From contig PLSR01000003.1 in the NCBI GenBank assembly GCA_003164215.1, forward strand, positions 116,298 through 149,827: a stretch of DNA of 33,530 bases, read 5' to 3'. The notes under the pieces were generated by a model that searched no databases, had not been told where the DNA came from, and saw only the letters and a program-made list of their open reading frames with translations. Positions 15,140 to 22,240 of this stretch are shown piece by piece. The translations under genes and the position numbers were made by a program. The DNA comes from Candidatus Kaiserbacteria bacterium. Lineage in GTDB: Bacteria > Patescibacteriota > Minisyncoccia > Phycocordibacterales > UBA2100. Within the stretch, counting starts at the first letter, position 1. Each line of letters begins with the position of its first letter.

Positions 15140-16843
15140 CTATTTATTTTTCGAACGTTCCATCGAAGCCTTGATGAATGCGGTAAAAAGCGGGTGTGGA
15201 GCAAGCGGGCGCGCACGGAGTTCGGGGTGGAATTGCGTGCCAAGCATAAAGGGATGCATATGCTTCGGCAGTTCTGCGATCTCCATGAGCGAACGGTCGG
15301 GAGACTTGCCGGAAAATACGAGACCCGCCTTTTCAAGCTGCTCGATGTATTCGGGATTGATCTCGTATCGGTGTCGATGACGTTCAGAGGTCGATCCGTC
15401 GACGCCGCTCTCGATCCTTCCCGCCGCCACATATGCATCGTGCGCGGCAGTCCCCTTAACGAGATCACAGGGGTACGCGCCGAGGCGCATCGATCCGCCG
15501 TAGTCTTTGCGCGCGAGCTTCTCTTTTTGCTCGGGAAGAATATCCACAATCGGGTGCGCGGTGTCTGGATTGATCTCGGTCGTGTTGGCATCTTTAAGGC
15601 CCGCGATATGGCGAGCGAATTCAACGGTCATGAGTTGCATGCCGTAACAAAGTCCGAAATACGGGATCTTATGCTCACGGGCATATTTGATACCGAGGAT
15701 CTTCCCTTCGATACCGGTCTCGCCGAATCCGCCCGGCACGATGATGCCGTCGTATGCTTTGAGATCGGAGACTTTGTCGGGATCATTTTGGTAGTCTTTC
15801 GCGTTGAGCCAATCGATCTCGGGCTTCACACCGAGCGTGTACGATGAGAATTTGATCGCCTCGATGACCGAGAGATATGCATCCGAGAGAATGAAGTCTC
15901 CCGTATCGAAATATTTTCCGACGATGCCGATCTTCACCGTACCGTTGCCGTTGTGCGCGTGCTCCGCAAATTTCTTCCATTCAGAAAGATCTGCCGCCGG
16001 CTGTTCCTCCTTGCCCAAGGCTTCAAGCAGGGTGTCGGAGAAATGGTCGCGTTCAAAATTCATGGGGACATCGTAGATCGAATGCACGTCGGGCGCGGAG
16101 ATGATGCGGTCGGGCTCGACATTGCATGAGATCGCAAGTTTCTCTTTGCGCTTGTTATCTAAGGGGTGCGTGGATCGCGCGATGATGAAATCGGGCTGGA
16201 CGCCGTAGGAATTGAGCTCGCGCACGGCGGTCTGGGTCGGCTTCGTCTTCATTTCACCGATCGTGCTCGGCACCGGCAGATAGGAAACGACAACAAAAAC
16301 GACATCATCAGGATGGCGCAGGTGAATGACGCGCGCGGCGTCGATAAAAAGCGCATTTGAAAAATCTCCAATGGTCCCGCCGATCTCAATGACTGATACG
16401 TCGGAACCGGATTGTTCTGCGGCACGGATGAGCCGTGAGAGGATCTCATCGCGTACGTGCGGGATCGCCTCCACGCACTTTCCGCCGTACCCGAGATTGC
16501 GCTCACGATCGATGACGGAGCGATAGACCATGCCGGAGGTCATGTAGTCGTCGGCTCCCAGATCGCGATTGAGAAAGCGCTCGTAGTTGCCCATGTCTTG
16601 ATCGGTCTCAAGCCCACTATCGAGCACGAATACTTCGCCGTGCTCGACGGGATTCATCGTACCCGCATCGACATTGAGATACGGGTCGATCTTCACGAGA
16701 TTGACCGAAAGACCACGCGAGGAAAGGATCTTCCCGATCGAAGCGACCGCAATGCCCTTGCCGACGCCCGACATCACTCCTCCGAGAACGAAAATATATT
16801 TATGTCCCGATTTGTTCTCACTGCGCGCACGCCTATTAGCCAT
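15140..16843 (-). CDS. pyrG: CTP synthase
   Basis: Makes CTP from UTP, ATP and glutamine. The synthetase domain begins KYIFVLGGVMSGVGKGIAVASIGKILSSRG (P-loop) and contains KIDPYLNVDAGTMNPVEHGEVFVLDSGLETDQDMGNYERF. The glutaminase domain has GLCYGMQ (nucleophile Cys) and QFHPE (His-Glu of the triad). At 567 aa it is slightly longer than E. coli PyrG (545), from a basic N-terminal extension and a short insert in the GAT domain (IVDILPEQKEKLARKDYG). It starts 3 nt after the ftsX stop. With pyrD at 31941 it is the second pyrimidine gene in the window. Confidence 0.98.
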   Translation of the reverse strand: MANRRARSENKSGHKYIFVLGGVMSGVGKGIAVASIGKILSSRGLSVNLVKIDPYLNVDAGTMNPVEHGEVFVLDSGLETDQDMGNYERFLNRDLGADDYMTSGMVYRSVIDRERNLGYGGKCVEAIPHVRDEILSRLIRAAEQSGSDVSVIEIGGTIGDFSNALFIDAARVIHLRHPDDVVFVVVSYLPVPSTIGEMKTKPTQTAVRELNSYGVQPDFIIARSTHPLDNKRKEKLAISCNVEPDRIISAPDVHSIYDVPMNFERDHFSDTLLEALGKEEQPAADLSEWKKFAEHAHNGNGTVKIGIVGKYFDTGDFILSDAYLSVIEAIKFSSYTLGVKPEIDWLNAKDYQNDPDKVSDLKAYDGIIVPGGFGETGIEGKILGIKYAREHKIPYFGLCYGMQLMTVEFARHIAGLKDANTTEINPDTAHPIVDILPEQKEKLARKDYGGSMRLGAYPCDLVKGTAAHDAYVAAGRIESGVDGSTSERHRHRYEINPEYIEQLEKAGLVFSGKSPDRSLMEIAELPKHMHPFMLGTQFHPELRARPLAPHPLFTAFIKASMERSKNK

Positions 16844-16846
16844 AGA

Positions 16847-17776
16847 TCAAATATTAAGATACCGCCGCACGGCAAGAAAACTTGATAATGTGCCGAGCGC
16901 GATGCCTGAGCCCATGACCACGAGGAAAATCAGGCCGAAAGACGTAATGTAGTAGGTGAAAACATTGAACGTACCGAGGAATTGTTCCGATGATGGTCCG
17001 ATCCACGCACACAACGGATACAACAGCGCCAAGACGATAATGCCGGATATCAACCCATACAAGACGCCCGCGATCATAAAGGGACCGCGCACGTACCAGT
17101 GCCCCGCGCCGACGAGATTCATTATTTCGATCTCATCGCGGGATGTATAGATCGCAAGTCGGATCGTATTGAATGCGATCAGAAGCGATGCGAGGGCAAG
17201 TACGAGCGCGATCGCGATCCCGAGCTGTTTCGACGTCTGAATGATGTTCGTTAAATGCCCGATCGCGGTCTCATTCTGCGAGTAATTGACCTTGTCGATC
17301 GCGGAGCCGGCGCCGTTACCACTACTTTGCTGAGCGGTCAGGAATTGCGCGATCGTCGCGTATTGTGAGGTATCTTTGGCGCGAACCTCAAGTGATGCCC
17401 CCAGGGGGTTATCAGGTAATTCTTGTAGGGCCTGCATGGTGAGTTGGTCGTTCGCGTGTCGTGCCTGGAATGCCGCGAGCGCTTGATCCGCGGAAACATA
17501 CGTGACGGATTGCACTTCCGGCAATGCTTGTAGTGAGATCTCGATCTGCTGTATCTGATCTTGCGTGGCAACGGTCGTCATATAGACGGTGACATCGACT
17601 TTGCTCGTGAGATCAGAAAGTACGGATCGGAGAGCAGCTCCGGAAATGAGGAGCGTCGCTGCGACGAAGAGCGTGATCGTCATGATGAGGATCGCGGAGA
17701 GCGAAACGAAACCATTCCGAAGGAAGCCGACGAACCCATATCGTGCGACTCTTTTTGACGTGACCCAAAATGACAT
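16847..17776 (-). CDS. ftsX: cell-division protein FtsX
   Basis: A 309-aa membrane partner of FtsE; the FtsEX complex relays division signals to periplasmic peptidoglycan hydrolases. There is one helix near the N-terminus (about 20-50), a long extracytoplasmic domain (about 50-180: DVTVYMTTVATQDQIQQIEISLQALPEVQSVTYVSADQALAAFQ), then three helices (about 185-305) in the FtsX core order. 'YTSRDEIEIMNLVGA' is the conserved cytoplasmic loop. It is 43 nt downstream of ftsE but has its own TATAAT box 6 nt before the ATG, so it may also be transcribed separately. Confidence 0.95.
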   Translation of the reverse strand: MSFWVTSKRVARYGFVGFLRNGFVSLSAILIMTITLFVAATLLISGAALRSVLSDLTSKVDVTVYMTTVATQDQIQQIEISLQALPEVQSVTYVSADQALAAFQARHANDQLTMQALQELPDNPLGASLEVRAKDTSQYATIAQFLTAQQSSGNGAGSAIDKVNYSQNETAIGHLTNIIQTSKQLGIAIALVLALASLLIAFNTIRLAIYTSRDEIEIMNLVGAGHWYVRGPFMIAGVLYGLISGIIVLALLYPLCAWIGPSSEQFLGTFNVFTYYITSFGLIFLVVMGSGIALGTLSSFLAVRRYLNI

Positions 17777-17782
17777 ACTCAG

Positions 17783-17788
17783 ATTATA
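17783..17788 (-). promoter_or_regulatory. -10 box of ftsX
   Basis: A perfect TATAAT on the minus strand, 6 nt before the ftsX ATG, within the ftsE-ftsX spacer. The start point would coincide with the ATG. Confidence 0.5.
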
Positions 17789-17819
17789 CTACCCGCGAGC
17801 GGCATTCTCATAATCGCGA

Positions 17820-18503
17820 TCATAGTGCATATTTCCCCTCCTTGTCGTCGCGGACGATTCGACCTTGATCCATGGTGACGACGCGGCGGCCGACTGAGTC
17901 GACGACCATTTTGTTGTGCGTGGTGAGAAGAACGGTCGTGCCGAGATCGTTGATCTTCTTCAAGATCTCGACGACATCGTGCGCATTGATCGGGTCAAGG
18001 TTGCCGGTCGGTTCGTCGGCGATGAGGACATCGGGCTGGTTGACGATGGCGCGGGCTATGGCAACGCGCTGCTGTTCGCCACCGGAAAGTTCGCGCGGAA
18101 AATTCCAGATCTTGTCGGAAAGGCCCACGAGCTCAAGCACGTGCGGCACATCGGCCTGAATATCGTCGTCGCTTCGTCCCGCTACCTCCAAGGCGAACGC
18201 GATGTTCTCGTAGACATTCTTCGTCGGCAGAAGCCGGAAATCCTGGAAAATGGTGCCGATGCTACGGCGCAAGCGTAGCAATTCCTTGCCCGAAAGCTTA
18301 GCTATTTCGCGACTGCCAAAGAATACCGCGCCTTCCGTGGGGGAAACTTCGGCGAAAAGCATCTTGAGGAGCGTAGTCTTACCGGCGCCCGAATGGCCGA
18401 CTATAGAAACGAATTCGCCCGGTTCAATGCCGAGCGTAATATCTTCAACGGCCGGTGCCGCACCATCGAAATAGACCTTGGTGACTTTGTCGAAGTAGAT
18501 CAT
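17820..18503 (-). CDS. ftsE: cell-division ATP-binding protein FtsE
   Basis: A 227-aa ABC ATPase. Walker A GHSGAGKT is near residue 37, the Q-loop is in IFQDFRLL, the signature is [14 protein letters not shown], Walker B is [12 protein letters not shown] and the switch His is in LTTHN. '[20 protein letters not shown]' is characteristic of FtsE. It forms the FtsEX complex with the next gene. ATG 18503 gives [11 protein letters not shown]; a TTG two codons earlier (18509) is less likely. A TATAAT lies 14 nt upstream. Confidence 0.96.
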   Translation of the reverse strand: MIYFDKVTKVYFDGAAPAVEDITLGIEPGEFVSIVGHSGAGKTTLLKMLFAEVSPTEGAVFFGSREIAKLSGKELLRLRRSIGTIFQDFRLLPTKNVYENIAFALEVAGRSDDDIQADVPHVLELVGLSDKIWNFPRELSGGEQQRVAIARAIVNQPDVLIADEPTGNLDPINAHDVVEILKKINDLGTTVLLTTHNKMVVDSVGRRVVTMDQGRIVRDDKEGKYAL

Positions 18504-18517
18504 AAACAACGGGTTTC

Positions 18518-18523
18518 ATTATA
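18518..18523 (-). promoter_or_regulatory. -10 box of the ftsEX cluster
   Basis: A perfect TATAAT on the minus strand, 14 nt before ATG 18503. A TTGATA 15 nt further upstream could act as a weak -35. Confidence 0.5.
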
Positions 18524-18624
18524 CCCTGTCTTCTGCAGTATCAAAATCAACAACCTGGACAGAACAAGACTCGACACATTTTGATGTGCTTAATACTGTT
18601 TTCCTGTATCAGATACATATAATT

Positions 18625-18981
18625 TTATCCGAATAAATCACCGCTCTTTTTTGCATATGGCCTCATTATTAGATATGCATCGTACAATTTACACATCATT
18701 TCGTCTCTTTTAGAATCGGTTTCTTTTATCATTGGATGTCCTTCCTCATCGAGATCAAATTCTTCAAAGTCATATCCTTGAAGTTTAGCCGCAAGCGTCT
18801 CAAATTCGGGATGGGCCGTGACACAATTTTTGTATGCAGGCGTATCCCTATATATATCGCCCATCATAGTCCCGATAGGTGCAAAAAACATATGAAAGTT
18901 TCCTCCTTTCTTTTTGAACTCTTCAAGTGAAAGCGGCTTGTTACTTTCTGGGCCTGTAAACCTGTCTGGGTTGTGCGACAT
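18625..18981 (-). CDS. acidic hypothetical protein (118 aa)
   Basis: Unrecognised. The 118-aa soluble protein is rich in Asp, Glu and Lys. It contains PLSLEEFKKKGGNFHMFFAPIGTMMGDIYRDTP, a central FETLAAKLQGYDFEEFDLDEEGHPMIKET and a C-terminal helix (DEMMCKLYDAYLIMRPYAKKSGDLFG). There is no signal peptide or membrane segment. The gene and its surroundings (about 18530-19010) are clearly more AT-rich than neighbouring genes, suggesting recent acquisition. ATG 18981 is 7 nt after an extended -10 box. It lies downstream of the MazF-like toxin on the same strand but with its own promoter; a link to the toxin is only a guess. Confidence 0.65.
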   Translation of the reverse strand: MSHNPDRFTGPESNKPLSLEEFKKKGGNFHMFFAPIGTMMGDIYRDTPAYKNCVTAHPEFETLAAKLQGYDFEEFDLDEEGHPMIKETDSKRDEMMCKLYDAYLIMRPYAKKSGDLFG

Positions 18982-18988
18982 TGATACC

Positions 18989-18997
18989 ACTATACCA
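18989..18997 (-). promoter_or_regulatory. extended -10 promoter of the acidic hypothetical gene
   Basis: TGGTATAGT on the minus strand, ending 7 nt before ATG 18981; no Shine-Dalgarno. Confidence 0.55.
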
Positions 18998-19098
18998 CCC
19001 TCGATGATATGGCGATTGACTTCCGCCCGACATGCCTCATACTTTCTGGTACAGTTGGCTTCGGCCTCGCCCCCGACTGGTGTTGGGGGAAAGAGTTT

Positions 19099-19133
19099 GA
19101 AAAGCCGTTAGAGCATGTCTCTGGCGGCTTTTC
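19099..19133 (-). terminator. hairpin overlapping the 3' end of the toxin gene
   Basis: On the minus strand GAAAAGCCG...CGGCTTTTC with an inner AGAG/CTCT pairing. It ends in CTTTTC and overlaps the last codons of the toxin gene. Confidence 0.5.
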
Positions 19134-19491
19134 GTAATTTTACAAACGTGCTTTTTTCAAGGAATCCTATCTTTCTCATGAGCCGGCGCGTGTCGACAAC
19201 ACGGATTTGCGAGACATTCGCCCTTGCGTGTTGTCCCTCGATCATTCCGATTGGAATACGCAGTACATGGTCGCGTTCAGATGTCGTGAGTGGAACTACC
19301 AAACACGCATCAGAACCGAACCCTCTCAAGATCACGCACGGTCGAACATACCACTCGCCTTTTCCATCTTGCTCAGTTCCGATATTCACACCAAGTCGGC
19401 ACCACCAAATCTCGCGCACCGTATAAAATCGCGGGCTCTCCGCGTTGGTTTCTTTCTTGCGCTCATTCCACGCGTCAAAATCTTTTTCCAT
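19108..19491 (-). CDS. PemK/MazF-family toxin without an evident antitoxin
   Basis: A 127-aa PemK/MazF-like protein, a family of ribosome-independent mRNA interferases. Motifs: VREIWWCRLGVNIGTEQDGKGEWYVRPCVIL (strand with G..Q.G....RP.vil), CLVVPLTTS, and RANVSQIRVVDTRRLMRKIG (the SQirtid.kRl..k.g motif). The N-terminal helix MEKDFDAWNERKKE is a feature I associate with a CPR-type subgroup. No small DNA-binding antitoxin ORF is upstream, where prfB lies 34 nt away. It may be an orphan toxin or serve regulation. An extended -10 lies upstream; GAGGGG is present but only 2 nt from the ATG. Confidence 0.85.
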   Translation of the reverse strand: MEKDFDAWNERKKETNAESPRFYTVREIWWCRLGVNIGTEQDGKGEWYVRPCVILRGFGSDACLVVPLTTSERDHVLRIPIGMIEGQHARANVSQIRVVDTRRLMRKIGFLEKSTFVKLRKAARDML

Positions 19492-19508
19492 GACCCCTCA
19501 TGGACTGA

Positions 19509-19517
19509 ATTATATCA
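19509..19517 (-). promoter_or_regulatory. extended -10 promoter of the toxin gene
   Basis: TGATATAAT on the minus strand, 17 nt before ATG 19491, between the toxin gene and the end of prfB. Confidence 0.5.
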
Positions 19518-19525
19518 CGCAGGTT

Positions 19526-20401
19526 TTACAAATTTTTCTCTGCGTCAATAAATGACTGAATATCGCCCTCGAGCACATTATCCACATCCCGGCGCTCGTG
19601 TTCGGTGCGATGATCCTTCACCAACTGGTACGGATGCAGGACATATGAGCGGATCTGACTTCCCCATTCGATCTTTGTACCGGCTCCGGCTGACATGCCG
19701 CGCGATTCGGCCTCTTGTGCCGCCTCACGAAGTGCGTAGAGCTTGCCGCGGAGCAATTCAAGCGCCTTCTCGCGATTTTGCGCCTGGCTACGCTCGGACG
19801 TGACATGCACCGAGAGACCGGTCGGTGTGTGAAGCATACGCACGGCGGTGTCGCGTTTGTTCACATTCTGGCCGCCGGGGCCGCCGCTTCGCGCAATCGA
19901 GATCTCGATGTCGCCTTCCGGTATATGGAGATCGCCGGCATCGGGGATCTTCGGCATGACTTCAACGAGCGAAAATGAAGTCTGTCGTTTACCCGCAGAA
20001 TTAAAGGGTGACATGCGCACGAGCCGGTGCACGCCGCCTTCGCGCTTTAACGTGCCATATGCATTTGCGCCGTTAACCTCAAAAGAAACACTACGAAATC
20101 CGCCCACTGAGTTCTCATTAGAATCAATGAGGGACGTTTTCCAACCCTTGGAGGCGGCATATTTCTGATACATCGAAAATAAGATGCGTGAGAAATCCTC
20201 GGCATCGTCGCCACCCGCGCCGGATATGATCGAAACGAGTGCGTCACTCTTGTCGTATGAACCGCCGCCCGCGAGCTTCGTCTTGAGGTCCTGATATTCC
20301 TTCAACGTCGACTGTGCTTTGTCTTTGTCGGACCAAAACTCCGGCGCCGCCATTTGCGTCTCTATTTCCGCGATCTGCGCCTCGATCTCATCTTTCTGCA
20401 T
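19526..20401 (-). CDS. prfB: peptide chain release factor 2 with a shortened domain 1
   Basis: A 291-aa RF2 that ends translation at UGA/UAA. The stop-recognition tripeptide SPF (131-133, [14 protein letters not shown]) and the catalytic GGQ (176-178, [17 protein letters not shown]) are intact, as is the RF2 ending ([21 protein letters not shown]). In E. coli these tripeptides sit about 74 residues further in (SPF 205, GGQ 250), so the missing part is nearly all in the N-terminal helical domain 1. Only [30 protein letters not shown] and a short linker remain. There is no programmed frameshift site: an extended -10 box lies 6 nt before ATG 20401, leaving no room for an upstream segment. Its presence means UGA is a stop codon in this organism. 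Confidence 0.95.
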   Translation of the reverse strand: MQKDEIEAQIAEIETQMAAPEFWSDKDKAQSTLKEYQDLKTKLAGGGSYDKSDALVSIISGAGGDDAEDFSRILFSMYQKYAASKGWKTSLIDSNENSVGGFRSVSFEVNGANAYGTLKREGGVHRLVRMSPFNSAGKRQTSFSLVEVMPKIPDAGDLHIPEGDIEISIARSGGPGGQNVNKRDTAVRMLHTPTGLSVHVTSERSQAQNREKALELLRGKLYALREAAQEAESRGMSAGAGTKIEWGSQIRSYVLHPYQLVKDHRTEHERRDVDNVLEGDIQSFIDAEKNL

Positions 20402-20407
20402 TGATGC

Positions 20408-20416
20408 AGTATAGCA
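20408..20416 (-). promoter_or_regulatory. extended -10 promoter of prfB
   Basis: TGCTATACT on the minus strand, ending 6 nt before the ATG: the clearest leaderless arrangement in the window. Confidence 0.6.
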
Positions 20417-20425
20417 AAATGAGTC

Positions 20426-20451
20426 GAGGGTGCTCTTAGTGGAGCACCCTC
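20426..20451 (-). terminator. hairpin terminator between the 83-aa gene and prfB
   Basis: A perfect 10-bp stem GAGGGTGCTC/GAGCACCCTC with loop cactaa (minus strand), followed by GACTCATTTT. It lies 8 nt after the stop of the 83-aa gene and ends just before the prfB promoter. Confidence 0.75.
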
Positions 20452-20459
20452 TTATCCGT

Positions 20460-20711
20460 TTATTGCAAATAGTGAAGCGAGGGATGATCCTCGACGAGAT
20501 CGAAATGAGCAAGGATCAACCCGCCCAGCGTCCGCTCTTCACTGATATTCCAAATAAGGTAGTCCCGCGAGACCCCTGAAACTGTCAGGTCCATTATGTA
20601 ACCGATCTCCAGAGAGTTCGGATCGAACCTAGGATCTGCGGCCGACGCCAGAACGTCCAGCCTTCCGTCCACCTGCCTCAGAATGTTAAAAACGGATACG
20701 TTGGCCTGCAT
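20460..20711 (-). CDS. hypothetical protein (83 aa)
   Basis: Unrecognised soluble protein: [20 protein letters not shown], a loop with [32 protein letters not shown] and a C-terminal helix ([21 protein letters not shown]). I chose ATG 20711 because GGGAG lies 6 nt upstream. It has a promoter pair (TTGAAT, 16 nt, GATACT) and ends in a terminator, forming a self-contained unit. It lies just beyond the repeated tRNA-Thr 3' end, so it may be the gene flanking an old integration site. Confidence 0.65.
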   Translation of the reverse strand: MQANVSVFNILRQVDGRLDVLASAADPRFDPNSLEIGYIMDLTVSGVSRDYLIWNISEERTLGGLILAHFDLVEDHPSLHYLQ

Positions 20712-20753
20712 GACGGTCTCCCATTCCCCTCGGTGGCCACCTGTCCTGTTTCC

Positions 20754-20781
20754 AGTATCGCATTTTTTGACCAGCATTCAA
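20754..20781 (-). promoter_or_regulatory. -35/-10 promoter of the 83-aa gene
   Basis: On the minus strand TTGAAT (20776-20781), 16 nt, GATACT (20754-20759), giving a leader of about 36 nt with GGGAG before the ATG. Confidence 0.45.
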
Positions 20782-20793
20782 CAATCGTTACGA

Positions 20794-20813
20794 ACTTGAG
20801 CCGACTCCCGGAT
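20794..20813. repeat. 20-bp copy of the tRNA-Thr(CGU) 3' end (possible att site, outer copy)
   Basis: The plus-strand word ACTTGAGCCGACTCCCGGAT recurs exactly, in the same orientation, at 20978-20997. There it covers the 3' end of tRNA-Thr plus five bases beyond. Flanks differ (gataagaac here, gatttgaac in the tRNA). Such duplications of a tRNA 3' end mark integrase attachment sites. Confidence 0.85.
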
Positions 20814-20823
20814 AAGAACGCCT

Positions 20824-20902
20824 GGGAAATGCCACGAGGGTACTTCCATTTCACTAACATCGGGATACCGACGAAGTGAAATTGGTCGCCCTCGGTTTTC
20901 CC
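20824..20902. other. long imperfect hairpin, possible structured RNA
   Basis: Nested complementary blocks pair across about 79 nt: GGGAAA with TTTCCC, CGAGGG with CCCTCG, CCATTTCACT with AGTGAAATTGG, and CGG with CCG around a GATA tip. No ORF covers it. It lies between the two copies of the tRNA-Thr end. The strand is not known; downstream of tRNA-Thr it would be transcribed on the minus strand. Confidence 0.55.
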
Positions 20903-20915
20903 AATCCTTCCTCCA

Positions 20916-20938
20916 CGGGGAAACAGCGTGTTTCCCCG
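20916..20938. other. 9-bp hairpin next to the long hairpin
   Basis: CGGGGAAAC, loop agcgt, GTTTCCCCG: a perfect 9-bp stem 13 nt from the long hairpin and 45 nt from tRNA-Thr. It could be a processing or termination structure for the tRNA transcript. No T-run is present. Confidence 0.55.
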
Positions 20939-20977
20939 ACCCCCTTCCGGTTCAAATCCGTTCGCGTCTCGCGCTAC

Positions 20978-20997
20978 ACTTGAGCCGACTCCCGGAT
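20978..20997. repeat. 20-bp repeat overlapping the tRNA-Thr(CGU) 3' end (inner copy)
   Basis: Identical partner of the copy at 20794-20813, 184 bp apart start to start. The 164 bp between the two copies hold no ORF, only the two hairpins and an inverted 13-bp copy of the T-arm (20948-20960, CGGTTCAAATCCG). Confidence 0.85.
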
Positions 20998-21055
20998 TTG
21001 AACCGGGGACCTACGCTTTACGAAAGCGTTGCTCTACCAGCTGAGCTAAGTCGGC
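20983..21055 (-). tRNA. tRNA-Thr (anticodon CGU), no encoded CCA
   Basis: Acceptor GCCGACT/AGTCGGC, D-arm GCTCAGCTGGTAGAGC, anticodon stem ACGCT/AGCGT, loop TTCGTAA (anticodon CGT, reads ACG), T-loop TTCAAAT, discriminator T. The next bases are CAA rather than CCA, so the tail must be added by the CCA enzyme. Confidence 0.93.
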
Positions 21056-21123
21056 GTGCCGCGCATTCTAGTGTATTTTGGGGCGATTATCAATCGATGC
21101 AGTGCACTATCCACTGGTTATAT

Positions 21124-21152
21124 TTGACATTTGATATTAACCGGCGCATAAT
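21124..21152 (+). promoter_or_regulatory. strong -35/-10 promoter for the 42-aa gene
   Basis: TTGACA (21124-21129), exactly 17 nt, CATAAT (21147-21152). The leader contains a small hairpin AACCGC/GCGGTT (21163-21178) followed by the ribosome-binding site. Confidence 0.75.
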
Positions 21153-21195
21153 GAGATATGAAAACCGCGGGTGCGGTTAATATGAAGAGGCACTC

Positions 21196-21324
21196 ATGTT
21201 GATCTTTGCCACGGTCGCTGCGTTGCCGGTGACCGCAAAGGGGCTTTTCTTTGTCGCGACATTTTTCGGCGGCGGTGGGCTATACGCCCATATGACCGAT
21301 CCACGGCGGCCGCGACGAAAGTGA
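21196..21324 (+). CDS. tiny membrane protein (42 aa)
   Basis: MLIFATVAALPVTAKGLFFV, then ATFFGGGGLYAHMTDPRRPRRK. One hydrophobic stretch with a glycine run could span the membrane, and a strongly basic tail (RRPRRK) would remain in the cytoplasm. AGAGG lies 5 nt before the ATG. A consensus promoter upstream and an intrinsic terminator downstream make this a complete transcription unit, the main argument that it is real. It sits between two tRNA-Thr genes that point the other way. I know no family for it. Confidence 0.65.
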   Translation: MLIFATVAALPVTAKGLFFVATFFGGGGLYAHMTDPRRPRRK

Positions 21325-21342
21325 GCGGGGCTGAACAATACG

Positions 21343-21378
21343 GGACGAGCGCACATCGCGCCCGTCCTGTTTCTTTTG
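21343..21378 (+). terminator. intrinsic terminator after the 42-aa gene
   Basis: GGACG-A-GCGC, loop acatc, GCGC-C-CGTCC (one mismatch), followed by TGTTTCTTTT. Confidence 0.8.
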
Positions 21379-21390
21379 TAATTCCTTTTG

Positions 21391-21463
21391 AGCCGACGCC
21401 CAGATTTGAACTGGGGACCTACTCCTTACCATGGAGTTGCTCTACCAACTGAGCTACGTCGGC
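21391..21463 (-). tRNA. tRNA-Thr (anticodon GGU), no encoded CCA
   Basis: Acceptor GCCGACG/CGTCGGC, D-arm GCTCAGTTGGTAGAGC, anticodon stem ACTCC/GGAGT, loop ATGGTAA (anticodon GGT, reads ACC/ACU), T-loop TTCAAAT, discriminator T. It is close in sequence to the other tRNA-Thr 336 bp away, suggesting duplication and anticodon change. Confidence 0.93.
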
Positions 21464-21580
21464 TTGTCATGCCACACACCTAAAAATGAATGGCGAGATA
21501 GATACTATCACGCCGTCCATCATTTTTGAAATTGAGAGCGCGACTTTGAAGTTCGACTTTCAAGTTCTCAGAGATCACGA

Positions 21581-22240
21581 TCAGGCGATCGGGTAGTCGC
21601 GCAATTCATCGATGATGGATGCGATGGACGCATCGTCGATATCTCCAGGCTGAACGTTCGTCTTTTCGAAAATCTGTTGCTCAACCGAATGCGCGGCCGC
21701 GACGAGCTCGTTGAATCGCACCTCATCCTCCGGTGTCTCAACTCCCGGTGTTCCAGCATATCGCGCCTTGATGTCCATCACCCGGTCGTCGAGCGAAAGA
21801 ATGCCATGGGGGCCAACGCGCAGATCGGCATACTCGGAGATCTTCTGTTCGAACGAGCCGTCGTCTCGCGTGATCTCCAATCGCGAGAAACTGATGTCGT
21901 CGATCAATTGACGTACCTCATCTGGTAATCCGAGCTCTCGCGCGATGGAGAGATTCGCCTCATGAGTGTTCGAGCCATACTTTTCGATATAATCCCGTTT
22001 AACTACTTCCCAATATTCACGTGTCTGCGGCCCACGAAATGAATCGGGGAAATGATCGAAATTTGATTTAATGATGTTGCCCATGTCGTGAAAAAGACAT
22101 GCCGTGACGATACTCTTCACATCGATCGGTTCTGCGAATGCCCCGCATACCATTTTGGCGACGGAAGCGACGCGCAGTTGATGCAACTGCAAATTCGGCA
22201 TGATGCGATATGCCTCGTATATTTCAGCCGGGATCTTCAT
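21581..22240 (-). CDS. HD-domain hydrolase
   Basis: A 219-aa protein with an HD-domain start: H20 in LQLHQLRVASVAKMV, the paired His-Asp H51-D52 in CLFHDMGNIIKSNFD, and a later His (SNTHEANLSIARELGLP). HD proteins are metal-dependent phosphohydrolases acting on nucleotides or related phosphates; the substrate is not predictable. The C-terminal third (SLDDRVMDIKARY...DELRDYPIA) is helical and acidic. The ATG overlaps the stop of the Nramp-like gene by 4 nt (ATGA), so the two are translationally coupled. This hints at a role linked to metal supply, for instance as a metal-using enzyme. Confidence 0.85.
   Translation of the reverse strand: MKIPAEIYEAYRIMPNLQLHQLRVASVAKMVCGAFAEPIDVKSIVTACLFHDMGNIIKSNFDHFPDSFRGPQTREYWEVVKRDYIEKYGSNTHEANLSIARELGLPDEVRQLIDDISFSRLEITRDDGSFEQKISEYADLRVGPHGILSLDDRVMDIKARYAGTPGVETPEDEVRFNELVAAAHSVEQQIFEKTNVQPGDIDDASIASIIDELRDYPIA

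Noticed and set aside
15086-15847. 253-aa open frame on the plus strand
   Set aside because: It lies antisense to pyrG, which is certain; the long frame is a by-product of codon bias.
20402-20512. N-terminal extension of RF2 or a programmed frameshift in prfB
   Set aside because: The extension crosses the terminator of the previous gene and the extended -10 box. No RF2-like residues or frameshift site are present.
20941-20977. possible plus-strand tRNA around the inverted T-arm copy
   Set aside because: Only the T-arm is present. The T-stem does not extend to five pairs and there is no matching acceptor stem.
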